In this document: positions 35,959-44,303 of the stretch, piece by piece
Numbering within the stretch: position 1 is the first letter of the stretch
How the letters are laid out: each line of letters opens with the position of its first letter
Origin: JAUIAI01 sp049680625
GTDB taxonomy: Bacteria; Pseudomonadota; Gammaproteobacteria; Burkholderiales; Burkholderiaceae_E
Direction of reading: 5' to 3'
Assembly: GCA_049680625.1 (NCBI GenBank)
Contig: JBAUID010000169.1
Coordinates: 1 to 60,516 of the forward strand
Length of the DNA: 60,516 nt
The notes under the pieces: model-generated
Told to the model about the DNA's origin: nothing
The model's database searches: none
Seen by the model: the letters and a program-made list of their open reading frames with translations, nothing else
Made by a program: the position numbers and the translations under genes

Positions 35959-36810
35959 ATGCTCTACCCGGAACTTTTCAAATCATTCGAGTCTGTGCGT
36001 TGGGATATGGACAAAGACATACCCTGGGCATCATTCGATGCCAGCCTGCTGACAGACGAACAAGCGCAGACAATCAAGATGAACGCAATTACCGAGTGGT
36101 CAGCCTTACCGGCCACCGAGATGTTTCTGCGAGACAACCATGATGACAGTGATTTCTGTGCATTTATGTCGGTCTGGTTCTACGAAGAGCAAAAACATTC
36201 GCTGGTATTAATGGAATACCTCAGACGCTTTCGCCCCGAAATGGTCCCTACCAAAGACGAATTGCAAGCGGTGCGCTTCGAATTTGACCCGGCGCCGCGT
36301 TATGAAACCCTGATGCTGCATTTTTGCGGTGAGATCCGCCTTAACCACTGGTATCGACGTGCCAGTCAATGGCATACCGAGCCGGTCATCAAACATATTT
36401 ACGACACGATTGCCAGAGATGAGGCACGCCATGGTGGTGCCTACCTAAAGTACATGAAGAAGGCGGTCGAAGAATTTGGTGATACCGCGCGCGCCGCCTT
36501 TGCCAGAACCGGCGTATTGATGGCCAGTGCACGCCGCCAGTCCAAACCCTTACACCCAACCAACCTGCATGTGAACGCGTCATTGTTTCCCAACGACACG
36601 ATTCAGAGCCGGCTACCTGATCCTGACTGGCTGGAATGCTGGCTGGACTCACAGATCGATTTTGATGCGACCTGGGAGAAAAAAGTCATCGATCGTATTC
36701 TCCATAATCTGAGCCTGTTACTTGGTCAAAGCTTTGAAACGGTACAACAGCTGAATCGGTACCGAAAAACCCTGGGCGGCGCACAGTATCCAAAGCGGCA
36801 TCCCGGGTAA
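35959..36810 (+). CDS. Ferritin-like diiron protein (acyl-ACP-desaturase-like)
   Basis: This 283-residue helical protein has two diiron-type motifs: FYEEQKHSLVL (ExxH) and DTIARDEARHGGAYLKYM (ExxxRH), with an extra Glu in LMLHFCGEIRLNHWY. The arrangement resembles the ferritin-like acyl-ACP desaturase/monooxygenase superfamily, so it probably uses O2 to oxidise an organic substrate. It lies 107 bp after the lipid-modification operon on the same strand and could be its terminal oxygenase. Assignment to that pathway is inference. Confidence 0.75.
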   Translation: MLYPELFKSFESVRWDMDKDIPWASFDASLLTDEQAQTIKMNAITEWSALPATEMFLRDNHDDSDFCAFMSVWFYEEQKHSLVLMEYLRRFRPEMVPTKDELQAVRFEFDPAPRYETLMLHFCGEIRLNHWYRRASQWHTEPVIKHIYDTIARDEARHGGAYLKYMKKAVEEFGDTARAAFARTGVLMASARRQSKPLHPTNLHVNASLFPNDTIQSRLPDPDWLECWLDSQIDFDATWEKKVIDRILHNLSLLLGQSFETVQQLNRYRKTLGGAQYPKRHPG

Positions 36811-36890
36811 GCCACCAACAACCCGCCGTTAAAGCGCTGGTAAAGTGCTGTAAACGCCCCGCTAACCCGCTGTTAGCCTGCCGTTACCCA

Positions 36891-37367
36891 CTACGGCTTG
36901 AGGCGATTCCCGGTAGGCCGATAAGTTCTCATGAATCCGGCCATGTTGCGGCTCTCAAAGTGAACCGGATCCCACATCCTGGTGTCCAGGGCCGACTCAT
37001 TAAGAAACAAATAAACCCAGGCGCGCACGTCGGTTGGTACCACCGACGCCGCTGGAGAAACTGCGGCGGGCTGCGTCTTTTGCTCTGTCGACGGCGCGGT
37101 CAGACCGGCCGCCACTTCGATACGCTGGTAATCCGACCCTTCAAACGCGTCCAGGGTAGCGAGTTGCTCGTCGGTCACATCGACGTACAACATGCCCGAT
37201 ACCTGGCCATCAGCAACAGCAACAATTGCCGGATAGGTTTCCCCGCGAACACAAAACCGCTGGTAGCCATTAATCGTTGCCGGCATAGGCGCCCGGCCCG
37301 GGGTGCTGACAACCATCGACCATACCGGCTCGAACATTAACGAACCGTAGGTAAAGACCGCACTCAT
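36891..37367 (-). CDS. Gamma-glutamylcyclotransferase-like (AIG2-like) protein
   Basis: From the ATG at 37367 this gives 158 residues starting VFTYGSLMFEPVW, the YGSL substrate loop of GGCT folds, with the catalytic-acid region LDAFEGSDYQRIEV. Such proteins release 5-oxoproline from gamma-glutamyl compounds; the specific substrate is unknown. The frame extends to 37409 over the SPOR gene, but homology starts at MSAVF. It lies immediately after the SPOR stop, likely in one transcript with birA. Confidence 0.87.
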   Translation of the reverse strand: MSAVFTYGSLMFEPVWSMVVSTPGRAPMPATINGYQRFCVRGETYPAIVAVADGQVSGMLYVDVTDEQLATLDAFEGSDYQRIEVAAGLTAPSTEQKTQPAAVSPAASVVPTDVRAWVYLFLNESALDTRMWDPVHFESRNMAGFMRTYRPTGNRLKP

Positions 37368-37368
37368 T

Positions 37369-38526
37369 TCACGAGCGACACGGCGAGGATTGAATGGCAC
37401 CGAGAACATTGTGACCGCGAACTTTGCTGTCCATTGTGACCGGGTTTGACTTCACGGTCAGGTCGTAACGGGCTGACAAAACGTTGACAGGACCAATGCG
37501 CATCGTTGTGACGCCTAATGAAGCCATTTGCGACTTGTGTTGGGTTGCCAGTTCATCATTTCTCAGCATGCCAAGCGAGATACCGTTGCGATAATATCCG
37601 GCACGAATCACGTGCACATCCTGAACGCCCAGGCCGCGCAATTGTTCTTCCTTGCGTTTGGCCAGTTGAAAGCTTGGCAAGGGCTCGATGTAAACCAGAA
37701 AGTCACCTTTGTCTACCCGTTTGAGCTCGGTGAGAACACCGTACGGGGCGAGATCTTCTTCGACCTCAAGCGCAACTTTGTATGACAAGCCGGTAAAACG
37801 CTGACAAGCGAGTGGTTCTTCGTCAATGGTGGTCGAGCGGTCCTCGTTCACCGACCCGGAACCGCTGAGCGCAGCCGCAACTAACGGCAAACCTTCAACG
37901 CCAACCGGGGTTTTGTTCTGCCATTGTGCATTCTCGATCATGTCGTCAGCGGTAGCGGCTGGCGTCAGCACTTTATCGGTGACAAGTGCCGGGTTGGCAC
38001 TGCTATTGCCGAACCATTGTGTGTTGCGCGTAAATTCGGAATCATGCGCCGACGCAGATACAGCGAGAGACTGGCCTACGATGTCCGCTGCGTCAGGCCT
38101 GGGGTTGGTAATCGGTGGCGGCGCTGCGGCCGCCGTATCGATTGGGGTTGTCTTGTCAGTCAAACCTGATTGGGTATCGGGCATGGTGGCGGCAGCATTG
38201 GTCGTCGATAACGTGCGCTCAGCAATGGTGATATCACTTTTTGCCAACGGCTCTGCAGATGGCACGGGTTGCGGCACAAAACCGCCGCTGATTTGTGATG
38301 TATCCCTGGATTGTCCGCCCGCTGGGCTCACCATACCCTGGCCTGGCTGATCTTTCGCGGACGCGAGCACCTGAACAACAACCAGGCTGTCAGGTTCAAT
38401 TTGCGACTCCACGCGCCCCGGTTCGCGAACCGACCCCAGCAGTGGCTGCATTGCGCCGGACCACCAGGCCAGGGCCAGCAGATTCAAAGCAATCAGAAAC
38501 AGCAATAAGGTTCGGCTTGAGATCAT
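37369..38526 (-). CDS. SPOR-domain inner-membrane protein
   Basis: This 385-residue protein has an N-terminal single membrane helix (TLLLFLIALNLLALAWWSG), a long Ala/Thr/Pro-rich low-complexity periplasmic linker, and a C-terminal SPOR-like domain (about 250-340: LKRVDKGDFLVYIEPLPSFQ; LRGLGVQDVHVIRAGYYRNG). SPOR domains bind septal peptidoglycan. Its ATG overlaps the birA stop (ATGA), as in the gammaproteobacterial birA-SPOR pair, but the type III pantothenate kinase (coaX) usual between them is absent. Confidence 0.82.
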   Translation of the reverse strand: MISSRTLLLFLIALNLLALAWWSGAMQPLLGSVREPGRVESQIEPDSLVVVQVLASAKDQPGQGMVSPAGGQSRDTSQISGGFVPQPVPSAEPLAKSDITIAERTLSTTNAAATMPDTQSGLTDKTTPIDTAAAAPPPITNPRPDAADIVGQSLAVSASAHDSEFTRNTQWFGNSSANPALVTDKVLTPAATADDMIENAQWQNKTPVGVEGLPLVAAALSGSGSVNEDRSTTIDEEPLACQRFTGLSYKVALEVEEDLAPYGVLTELKRVDKGDFLVYIEPLPSFQLAKRKEEQLRGLGVQDVHVIRAGYYRNGISLGMLRNDELATQHKSQMASLGVTTMRIGPVNVLSARYDLTVKSNPVTMDSKVRGHNVLGAIQSSPCRS

Positions 38527-39386
38527 AGTCTGGGTTCGGGCGCAGCTTGCTTGCCCGCATCATCAGGGCCAGCCCGCATTCGCGCTGAAAGGACACCAAT
38601 AGAATATCCCTTGATGATACCGGCAGATTCGATTTGTAACGCGCCGCTTGCGTCTACTCCGCGACAGACACCGTCGGCAATGATCTTGCCGTCCTGACTA
38701 AGGACAACAGGCTGACCGGCAAATCCGTTAACAGACTCCCAGGCCATCCGGAATGGCTCGAAGCCCTTGAATACAAATTCGGCGAAGTCATTCATCAGAC
38801 AACCAGCAATAGTCGCCACCAGTTTCTGGGACTGATCATCAGGCCACTGGCCATTAGCTTGCAACAAACCAATTGCCGGCAAGGCTGTTGGCTGTTGCTG
38901 CAGCTTGGCGGGCAATCGCAAATTGAGGCCACAGCCGATCACCAGTCGGCTGATTCCCGCCTGCTGGCTAGCCTCAGCCAGTATGCCAGCGAGTTTGGCA
39001 CCATCCAACAGTACGTCGTTTGGCCATTTCAATCCGAGCCGTTCGCCCAAACCTGGCACTACACGAGTCAGTGCATGCAAAACGCTGGTACCCGCCACCA
39101 GGGTAAATGCGGATAACGGGGTCTGCCTGAGCACATCGGTCGGGTATTCGAAAGCCACGGAGAAGGTCAACGATGCCCCTTGTTCGTCGAGCCAGGGCTG
39201 GCCGCGCCGGCCACGCCCGGCAGTTTGATGATTCGCCCATCGTAAGGCTGCAGCCTGCGCCTGACCGGTAAACGGCATAGCTAGCAGATCGGTATTTGTC
39301 GATCCGGTTTCGTCGATCCGCTCAACCCGATTGAATCCGGTTGAAAGCAGCGCTTGCAGGTCGGGGTGGGATACGTCATTGGTCAC
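38523..39386 (-). CDS. birA: Biotin-[acetyl-CoA-carboxylase] ligase
   Basis: From the GTG at 39386 this encodes 287 residues. The catalytic signature is RIDETGSTNTDLLAM, TAGRGRRGQPW and LGLKWPNDVLLDGAKLAGIL (biotinyl-AMP site), with the small C-terminal SH3-like domain at the end (about 235-285). There is no N-terminal DNA-binding HTH, so this is a class I BirA: it attaches biotin to BCCP but should not repress bio genes. The upstream open frame to 39503 is unconserved. Confidence 0.92.
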   Translation of the reverse strand: MTNDVSHPDLQALLSTGFNRVERIDETGSTNTDLLAMPFTGQAQAAALRWANHQTAGRGRRGQPWLDEQGASLTFSVAFEYPTDVLRQTPLSAFTLVAGTSVLHALTRVVPGLGERLGLKWPNDVLLDGAKLAGILAEASQQAGISRLVIGCGLNLRLPAKLQQQPTALPAIGLLQANGQWPDDQSQKLVATIAGCLMNDFAEFVFKGFEPFRMAWESVNGFAGQPVVLSQDGKIIADGVCRGVDASGALQIESAGIIKGYSIGVLSARMRAGPDDAGKQAAPEPRL

Positions 39387-39476
39387 GCCGGAATCATAGC
39401 CTGCTGGCGCCCGCGACCAGGAAATTGTCAGGTTGAAGAAACCTGCACTACCTCCTATTAAAATACAATAGGGTCT

Positions 39477-40013
39477 ATGCGAAATGAAGCTCAGCCTGCA
39501 CAAACAATCGGATCAGCCTCGGGACAAACCCCGGGGAGTGCGCCCGAAACTGCCCAGGTTCTGGCTCTGCGTCACCATGGCGGGGTACGTTATGCCCGCA
39601 CATGCAAAGGCGAACTGGAATTACGCACCCGCCGCCACCCATTGAGCCCAAGGGCCAGGCAATTGTTATTGCTAGTCGACAGTCGTCGGGATTTCGACCG
39701 CCTGGCGCGGGTCTTTGCAAATCACGAACTCACTGCCTATCTTGCGCTGCTGCAGGCTGAGGGCTTGATTCAACTGGACGAACCGGTCTGCGCGGCGCCG
39801 CCAGCGAATGAACTCGAATCGCTACGCGACCGGGCACTAAACCAGCTTCTGACCACCCTGGGCAGCGCAGCGGAACATTTTGCACTGCGTATCGCCAAAT
39901 GCCGGAGCCGGCCAGAATTAGAAACCCTGGTTCCAGCGATGGAATCGGTTGTGGAAGTATGCAAGGGTAAAGATGCGGCGCGAAAATTCACAGAATCGGT
40001 GCTGGTGCCATGA
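39477..40013 (+). CDS. Hypothetical protein, paralogue of the next gene (wHTH-like core)
   Basis: This 178-residue soluble protein has the core LELRTRRHPLSPRARQLLLL then VDSRRDFDRLARVFA and LQAEGLIQLD, which looks like a degenerate winged helix. The C-terminal half is helical (ALNQLLTTLGSAAEHFALRI). The downstream gene has the same core pattern, so the two probably arose by duplication. Its stop overlaps the next start (ATGA). The function is unknown; it is divergent from birA. Confidence 0.65.
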   Translation: MRNEAQPAQTIGSASGQTPGSAPETAQVLALRHHGGVRYARTCKGELELRTRRHPLSPRARQLLLLVDSRRDFDRLARVFANHELTAYLALLQAEGLIQLDEPVCAAPPANELESLRDRALNQLLTTLGSAAEHFALRIAKCRSRPELETLVPAMESVVEVCKGKDAARKFTESVLVP

Positions 40014-40513
40014 CTGACAACATAAAACCGGCAATCGTTTACCAGCGTACCGAACGCGGCGAAGCCTTAATGCGGGCCGGCGCTGCCGCTCTCGGACAGG
40101 TTGCCCGCCGCTTATTGCCACTAATTGACGGGCGTCGCCGAGTCGCCGACCTGCCGGACACCGTTCGCCCTGGTGACCTTGAAGCCGCCATTACTGAGCT
40201 GCAGACCCATGGCCTGATTCGATTCACAGGCCGGAACGACGGTCAGACTGAAGCTGAACTACGCGCTCGCACTGAGGCAGAACACAGTGAATTGGTGTTA
40301 TTGAAAGCAGAGTTGTCCGGACTATTCACCCGTGAGATGGGTAACCCCGGAGAAGTCTGGGATGCGCGGGTTGCCGATTGCGTCAGTCTTGATGTTTTAC
40401 GGCGGGTATTGCGCGAAGCGATCGATGTTGCATATTTTCGGTCCGGTGCCATCGTTGCACGTAGCATTGTTGATGCAGTCCGACCAATCTTCCGCCGTCG
40501 CCGACAGACGTAA
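40010..40513 (+). CDS. Hypothetical protein, paralogue of the previous gene
   Basis: This 167-residue protein has an N-terminal core GEALMRAGAAALGQVARRLL then PLIDGRRRVADLPD and LQTHGLIRFT, which parallels its neighbour and resembles a winged helix. The C-terminal half is helical and charged. The tail is arginine-rich (RPIFRRRRQT). No enzyme motif is seen. It is co-translated with the upstream paralogue. Confidence 0.65.
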   Translation: MTDNIKPAIVYQRTERGEALMRAGAAALGQVARRLLPLIDGRRRVADLPDTVRPGDLEAAITELQTHGLIRFTGRNDGQTEAELRARTEAEHSELVLLKAELSGLFTREMGNPGEVWDARVADCVSLDVLRRVLREAIDVAYFRSGAIVARSIVDAVRPIFRRRRQT

Positions 40514-40573
40514 CCCTCTCCCGTCAAACACAACCAAACACTCTATAATCCAGATGTTTCGGAGTAAGCAAGT

Positions 40574-41899
40574 TTGAATTCAATGGTGCGGCTCGCAATC
40601 CCAGCTGATTCACTGGCAGTTCTAATGGCCGCATTTGTGGGCGTGTTTATGGCCGCGTTTTTGGGCGTGTTTGTGGGCGTGTTTGTGGGCGTGTTAGTGG
40701 CCACGATATTGGCCACATCACGGGCAAGCGCCAGCCTGAAAAATCTCCGCCTGCCTGGCCTGTTGGCAACATTACTGGCAACCGTCACCCTGAATACGGC
40801 GCTGGCCGCTGACACAATTGACGGTCCGACTATTGCAGCCAAGTCCTGGTTGCTGGTCGACGTCACCAGCGGACAAATCCTGGCGTCACATAAGCCAGAC
40901 GACCAATTTGAACCTGCATCACTCACCAAGCTGATGACGGCTTATCTTGCTTTTAGTGCGCTGCGCGAGGGGCGGTTGCAGCCCGAGTTGCGGCCGCCCG
41001 TTTCCACGAAAGCCTACAAAGCAATTGGGTCCCGAATGTTCGTCGACCCGCTGCAACCGGCGACAGTTGACGAACTGCTACGCGGCATGATCGTGCAATC
41101 GGGTAATGACGCTTCGATCATCCTGGCCGAAGCGATTGCCGGCAGTGAGGAGGCGTTTGCCCAAAACATGAACCGCGCGGCTGTGCAAATGGGTATGACA
41201 AACTCAAGTTTTGAAAATGCCACCGGCCTGCCCGGGCCAAAACACTTCTCGACAGCGCGCGATCTTGCAACTCTTGCAATCAGGCTGATCATCGACCACC
41301 CCCAACACTATCCGATGTACTCGGAAAAAGAGTACACCTATAACAATATCAAGCAGCAAAACCGCAATCGCCTGCTGTTTATTGACCCGGCGGTGGACGG
41401 GGTCAAAACTGGTTACACTCAGGCAGCCGGCTACTGCCTGATTGCGTCGGCAGAACGTGACCAGCCTGGCGGCGGTTTCAGTCGTCGCCTGTTGTCAGTG
41501 GTTCTAGGGGCCGAATCAGCCTCGGGCCGGGCTGTAGAATCGCAGAAGCTGCTTAATTATGGCTTCCAGAATTTTGATGCACTGCGCATTTATCGCCAGG
41601 GCCAGAGCACTGGCTCGTACCGGGTCTGGAAAGGTGAAATTGCCCAGGTCGAGGGATCGGTGGCCCATGATGTCATTGTCACCATTCCGAAAGGTGCCAA
41701 TCAGCGTGTCAGTGCAGAAATCGAGCGAATCGAGCCGTTGGTTGCCCCTATTGAAAAAGGCCAGCGGATCGGCACCCTGCGGGTACGACTGGATAATCAA
41801 CAGTTACTCGAGCAACAGTTAATCGCGCAATCCAGCGTAACCCAGGGAGGTTGGTTTGCCCGTCTTTGGGACGGACTGCGCATGCGGGTATCGCGCTAG
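40574..41899 (+). CDS. dacC: D-alanyl-D-alanine carboxypeptidase with an unusual repeat N-terminus
   Basis: This 441-residue low-molecular-weight PBP (PBP5/6 type) has the SxxK motif in PASLTKLM, SxN in QSGNDASI, KTG in GVKTGYTQAAGY, and a C-terminal beta domain plus amphipathic membrane helix (WFARLWDGLRMRVSR). It trims peptidoglycan pentapeptides in the periplasm. GGAG at 40561-40564 sits 9 bp before the TTG at 40574, supporting that start; an ATG at 40583 is also in frame. This adds about 50 residues, mostly hydrophobic 4-residue repeats, before the usual signal peptide (LLATLLATVTLNTALAADTI). Confidence 0.9.
   Translation: MNSMVRLAIPADSLAVLMAAFVGVFMAAFLGVFVGVFVGVLVATILATSRASASLKNLRLPGLLATLLATVTLNTALAADTIDGPTIAAKSWLLVDVTSGQILASHKPDDQFEPASLTKLMTAYLAFSALREGRLQPELRPPVSTKAYKAIGSRMFVDPLQPATVDELLRGMIVQSGNDASIILAEAIAGSEEAFAQNMNRAAVQMGMTNSSFENATGLPGPKHFSTARDLATLAIRLIIDHPQHYPMYSEKEYTYNNIKQQNRNRLLFIDPAVDGVKTGYTQAAGYCLIASAERDQPGGGFSRRLLSVVLGAESASGRAVESQKLLNYGFQNFDALRIYRQGQSTGSYRVWKGEIAQVEGSVAHDVIVTIPKGANQRVSAEIERIEPLVAPIEKGQRIGTLRVRLDNQQLLEQQLIAQSSVTQGGWFARLWDGLRMRVSR
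40625..40696 (+). repeat. Six 12-bp tandem repeats inside dacC
   Basis: Units such as GTGGGCGTGTTT and ATGGCCGCATTT follow one another six times (40625-40696), encoding MAAF/VGVF/MAAF/LGVF/VGVF/VGVL. The 12-bp unit keeps frame, so slippage would only change the length of the hydrophobic N-terminus. Confidence 0.85.
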
Positions 41900-41946
41900 C
41901 ATTAACCCCTGAAAGTTAACCCCTGACCACTCATGGCGTTGTCATC

Positions 41947-42795
41947 ATGTCTACCGACCCAACTGTTTATCTGAATGGCGAGTTCATGCCTTTATCTGAA
42001 GCCAGAATTCCCGTTCTGGACCGCGGTTTCATTTTTGGTGATGGCATTTACGAAGTTGTCCCCGCTTATAACCGCCAACCATTTCGCTGGCCCCAACACC
42101 TGACCCGCTTGCGGCGCAGCCTGACTCGCATTGGCATCAGCAATCCGCTCGATGATGACGGCTGGGCAGGACTCGTCAGTGAGCTGATCAACCGACATCC
42201 CTGGGACGATCAGTTCGTTTACATGCAGATCACGCGCGGCGTGGCAAAAAGAGACCATGCATTCCCGGAACAATCCACGCCAACCGTATTTGCAATGAGC
42301 AGCGAATTTCACAAACCAGCTGCTGAGCTCCTGAGTAAAGGCATTGCGGCGATTACGCTGAAAGATGAACGCTGGCTCAATTGTGATATCAAGTCAGTCT
42401 CTCTGCTGGGTAACGTGCTGGCCAGACAGGCCGCAGTTGACGCCAATGCGGTTGAGTGCATTATGTTTCGGGATGGTTTTCTGACTGAAGGTTCCGCCAG
42501 CACTATCTGGGTCGTCCGCAACGGTAAGGTGCTGGTTCCGGTACGCGACCGACGCATACTGGAGGGCATACGAATCGGTTTAATCGAGGAGTTGTGTGCC
42601 AGTGAGTCATTAACTCTGGAGCAACGGAACATTACCCGTGAAGAAGTCATGGGTGCTGACGAGTTATTGGTCAGCTCGGCGACAAAAGAGGTAGTGCCAA
42701 TCACGTCGCTGAACGACAACCCGGTGGGAAGCGGCCAACCAGGGCCGGTTTTTTCACGTCTGCATGCAGCCTATCAGCGGGCAATAAAGGCCTGA
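41947..42795 (+). CDS. dat: D-amino-acid aminotransferase
   Basis: This 282-residue class IV PLP aminotransferase has VYLNGEFMPLSEARIPVLDR and GFIFGDGIYEVVPAYNRQPF, the catalytic Lys in ALTLKDERWLNCDIKSVSLL-type context (AAITLKDERWLNCDIKS), and EGSASTIWVV. It interconverts D-alanine and D-glutamate, feeding peptidoglycan precursors, which fits its place after dacC. It lies 47 bp after dacC, before ybeD, in a conserved gammaproteobacterial order. Confidence 0.9.
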   Translation: MSTDPTVYLNGEFMPLSEARIPVLDRGFIFGDGIYEVVPAYNRQPFRWPQHLTRLRRSLTRIGISNPLDDDGWAGLVSELINRHPWDDQFVYMQITRGVAKRDHAFPEQSTPTVFAMSSEFHKPAAELLSKGIAAITLKDERWLNCDIKSVSLLGNVLARQAAVDANAVECIMFRDGFLTEGSASTIWVVRNGKVLVPVRDRRILEGIRIGLIEELCASESLTLEQRNITREEVMGADELLVSSATKEVVPITSLNDNPVGSGQPGPVFSRLHAAYQRAIKA

Positions 42796-42820
42796 AATCC
42801 AGGATAGAAAGGCAACATGA

Positions 42821-43156
42821 ATGGGTGAAGCGGACGATTCAGACAGTACAAATCCGGATACTCCGAACCCGGAAAACCATGACAATACCTTCGAGAGAAT
42901 CGCGCAAATGCTCGATTTTCCGGCAGAGTTTCCGATCAAAGTCATGGGCAATCAGCATGAACTGTTCGTTCAGTCAATTACCGAGTTAGTGACCAAACAC
43001 ATCGAAGATTTTGATGCCGCCAGCATTGTCGAGACCTCGTCGCGCACTGGCAAGTTCATCAGCCTGACAGTATCAGTGCAAGTAACGTCTCGCGAACAAC
43101 TGCAATCGCTGTACGAAGCGCTGGCCGATCACAAGCTCGTTCGAATCGTTTTGTAG
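42821..43156 (+). CDS. ybeD: DUF493 (YbeD-like) protein
   Basis: This 111-residue protein has the DUF493 fold: LDFPAEFPIKVMGNQHELF, SRTGKFISLTVSVQVTSREQ and LYEALADHKLVRIVL. It is a small ACT-like domain of uncertain, possibly allosteric, role in lipoate metabolism. The N-terminal 25 residues are acidic and low-complexity, which is longer than usual. It sits between dat and the lipB region, as in many gammaproteobacteria. Confidence 0.9.
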   Translation: MGEADDSDSTNPDTPNPENHDNTFERIAQMLDFPAEFPIKVMGNQHELFVQSITELVTKHIEDFDAASIVETSSRTGKFISLTVSVQVTSREQLQSLYEALADHKLVRIVL

Positions 43157-43205
43157 AGTGGCGACATGAGCCGGAAATCACCTCGCTCACGACCCAACCG
43201 GGTCA

Positions 43206-43670
43206 ATGACTGAGGGCACTCGATCGGAACCGGTCGCTGTACTCGATACCAACGTATGGCTTGACTGGCTCGTTTTTGATGACATCAGGGTTCAACAACT
43301 GAAAACGTCGTCAATCCGTTTCATCACCTGCGAATCCATGCGTGCTGAGCTTGCGCGGGTTCTTTGCCGGCCGCAGTTTGCGCTGGACAAAGCGGCTCAG
43401 CTCAACTGCCTTCTTAATTTTGACAACCGGGTGCATTTGCTGCCGTTGCCAGCGCACAGCATGACCCGTTTGCGTTGTACGGATAGTGATGATCAGCAGT
43501 TTCTTGAACTCGCAGTTGCCGGTCGCGCAAACTGCCTTTTAACCCAGGATAAGGCCTTGCTCAAACTCGCCGGACGAGCGCGGCGCGAGCACAAATTGGA
43601 CATTGCAACCGCCGAAGACTGGTGCCGGGCCAACCCGTTGCTGACACAAACCCGGGACATCACCGGATGA
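43206..43670 (+). CDS. PIN-domain protein (putative RNase toxin family)
   Basis: This 154-residue PIN_3-like protein has the acidic catalytic residues Asp in VLDTNVWLDWL, Glu in CESMRAELARVLCRP, Asp in CTDSDDQQFLELA and Asp in LLTQDKALLKLA, all present, so it should be an active Mg-dependent RNase. No antitoxin gene adjoins it. Its stop overlaps the lipB start (ATGA), so it is translated with lipB, which is odd for a toxin. It may act in RNA processing rather than as a toxin. Confidence 0.85.
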   Translation: MTEGTRSEPVAVLDTNVWLDWLVFDDIRVQQLKTSSIRFITCESMRAELARVLCRPQFALDKAAQLNCLLNFDNRVHLLPLPAHSMTRLRCTDSDDQQFLELAVAGRANCLLTQDKALLKLAGRARREHKLDIATAEDWCRANPLLTQTRDITG

Positions 43671-44299
43671 GCCACGACATCACCGTCCGACAGTTTCGGC
43701 CCGCCGACTACGTAATAACCTTGCGGGAAATGCAGACTTTCACAGCACAAAGAGACGACAGCACCCCGGATGAAATCTGGCTTGTCGAGCACCCCCCGGT
43801 ATTTACCCAGGGTCTGGCCGGCAAAGATGAGCACGTATTAGACCCTGGTGAAATTCCGGTGATAAAAACCGAACGCGGCGGACAAGTCACTTACCACGGG
43901 CCCGGACAGGTAGTCGCCTACTTATTGTTGGACATCAAGCGCCGGCACCTCGGCATTCGCGACCTCGTGTGTCGCATTGAGCAAGCCGTCATTAACCACT
44001 TATCAAGCCAAGCTGTCCCCGCACAGAGAAAAGCGGGGGCTCCCGGGGTTTATATCGCGCCCCCAAATGTGCTGGCCGGCAGTAAGATTGCTTCTTTGGG
44101 TCTGAAAGTCAGTCGCGGCCGCACATTTCACGGTGTGGCACTGAACGTGGCAATGAACCTCGATGCCTTCGACCGAATCAATCCATGCGGTATGGCAGGG
44201 TTAAAGGTAACCGACCTGCAAACTCTGGTTGGCCCGGTTAATGTTGCAGAGCAAGCATCACGGCTGGGAAACATTCTGGTCACAACTATTCAGGATTAA
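43667..44299 (+). CDS. lipB: Octanoyltransferase
   Basis: This 210-residue enzyme transfers octanoate from acyl carrier protein to lipoyl domains. The motifs RGGQVTYHGPGQVVAYLLLD, GAPGVYIAPPNVLAGSKIAS LG with the catalytic Lys, and RGRTFHGVALNVAMNLDAF with FDRINPCGM (catalytic Cys) are complete. The ATG at 43667 overlaps the PIN gene stop. It is followed 4 bp later by lipA. Confidence 0.95.
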   Translation: MSHDITVRQFRPADYVITLREMQTFTAQRDDSTPDEIWLVEHPPVFTQGLAGKDEHVLDPGEIPVIKTERGGQVTYHGPGQVVAYLLLDIKRRHLGIRDLVCRIEQAVINHLSSQAVPAQRKAGAPGVYIAPPNVLAGSKIASLGLKVSRGRTFHGVALNVAMNLDAFDRINPCGMAGLKVTDLQTLVGPVNVAEQASRLGNILVTTIQD

Positions 44300-44303
44300 C
44301 GCA

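Noticed and set aside
36811..36890. Short repeated GCTAAC/GTTAGC and CGTTA motifs as a terminator or repeat family
   Set aside because: Stem of only 6 bp, no T-run, and irregular spacing; not strong enough to list.
43206..43670. Calling the PIN protein a toxin-antitoxin module
   Set aside because: No antitoxin gene is adjacent, and overlap with lipB argues for an operon role; family placement alone is kept.
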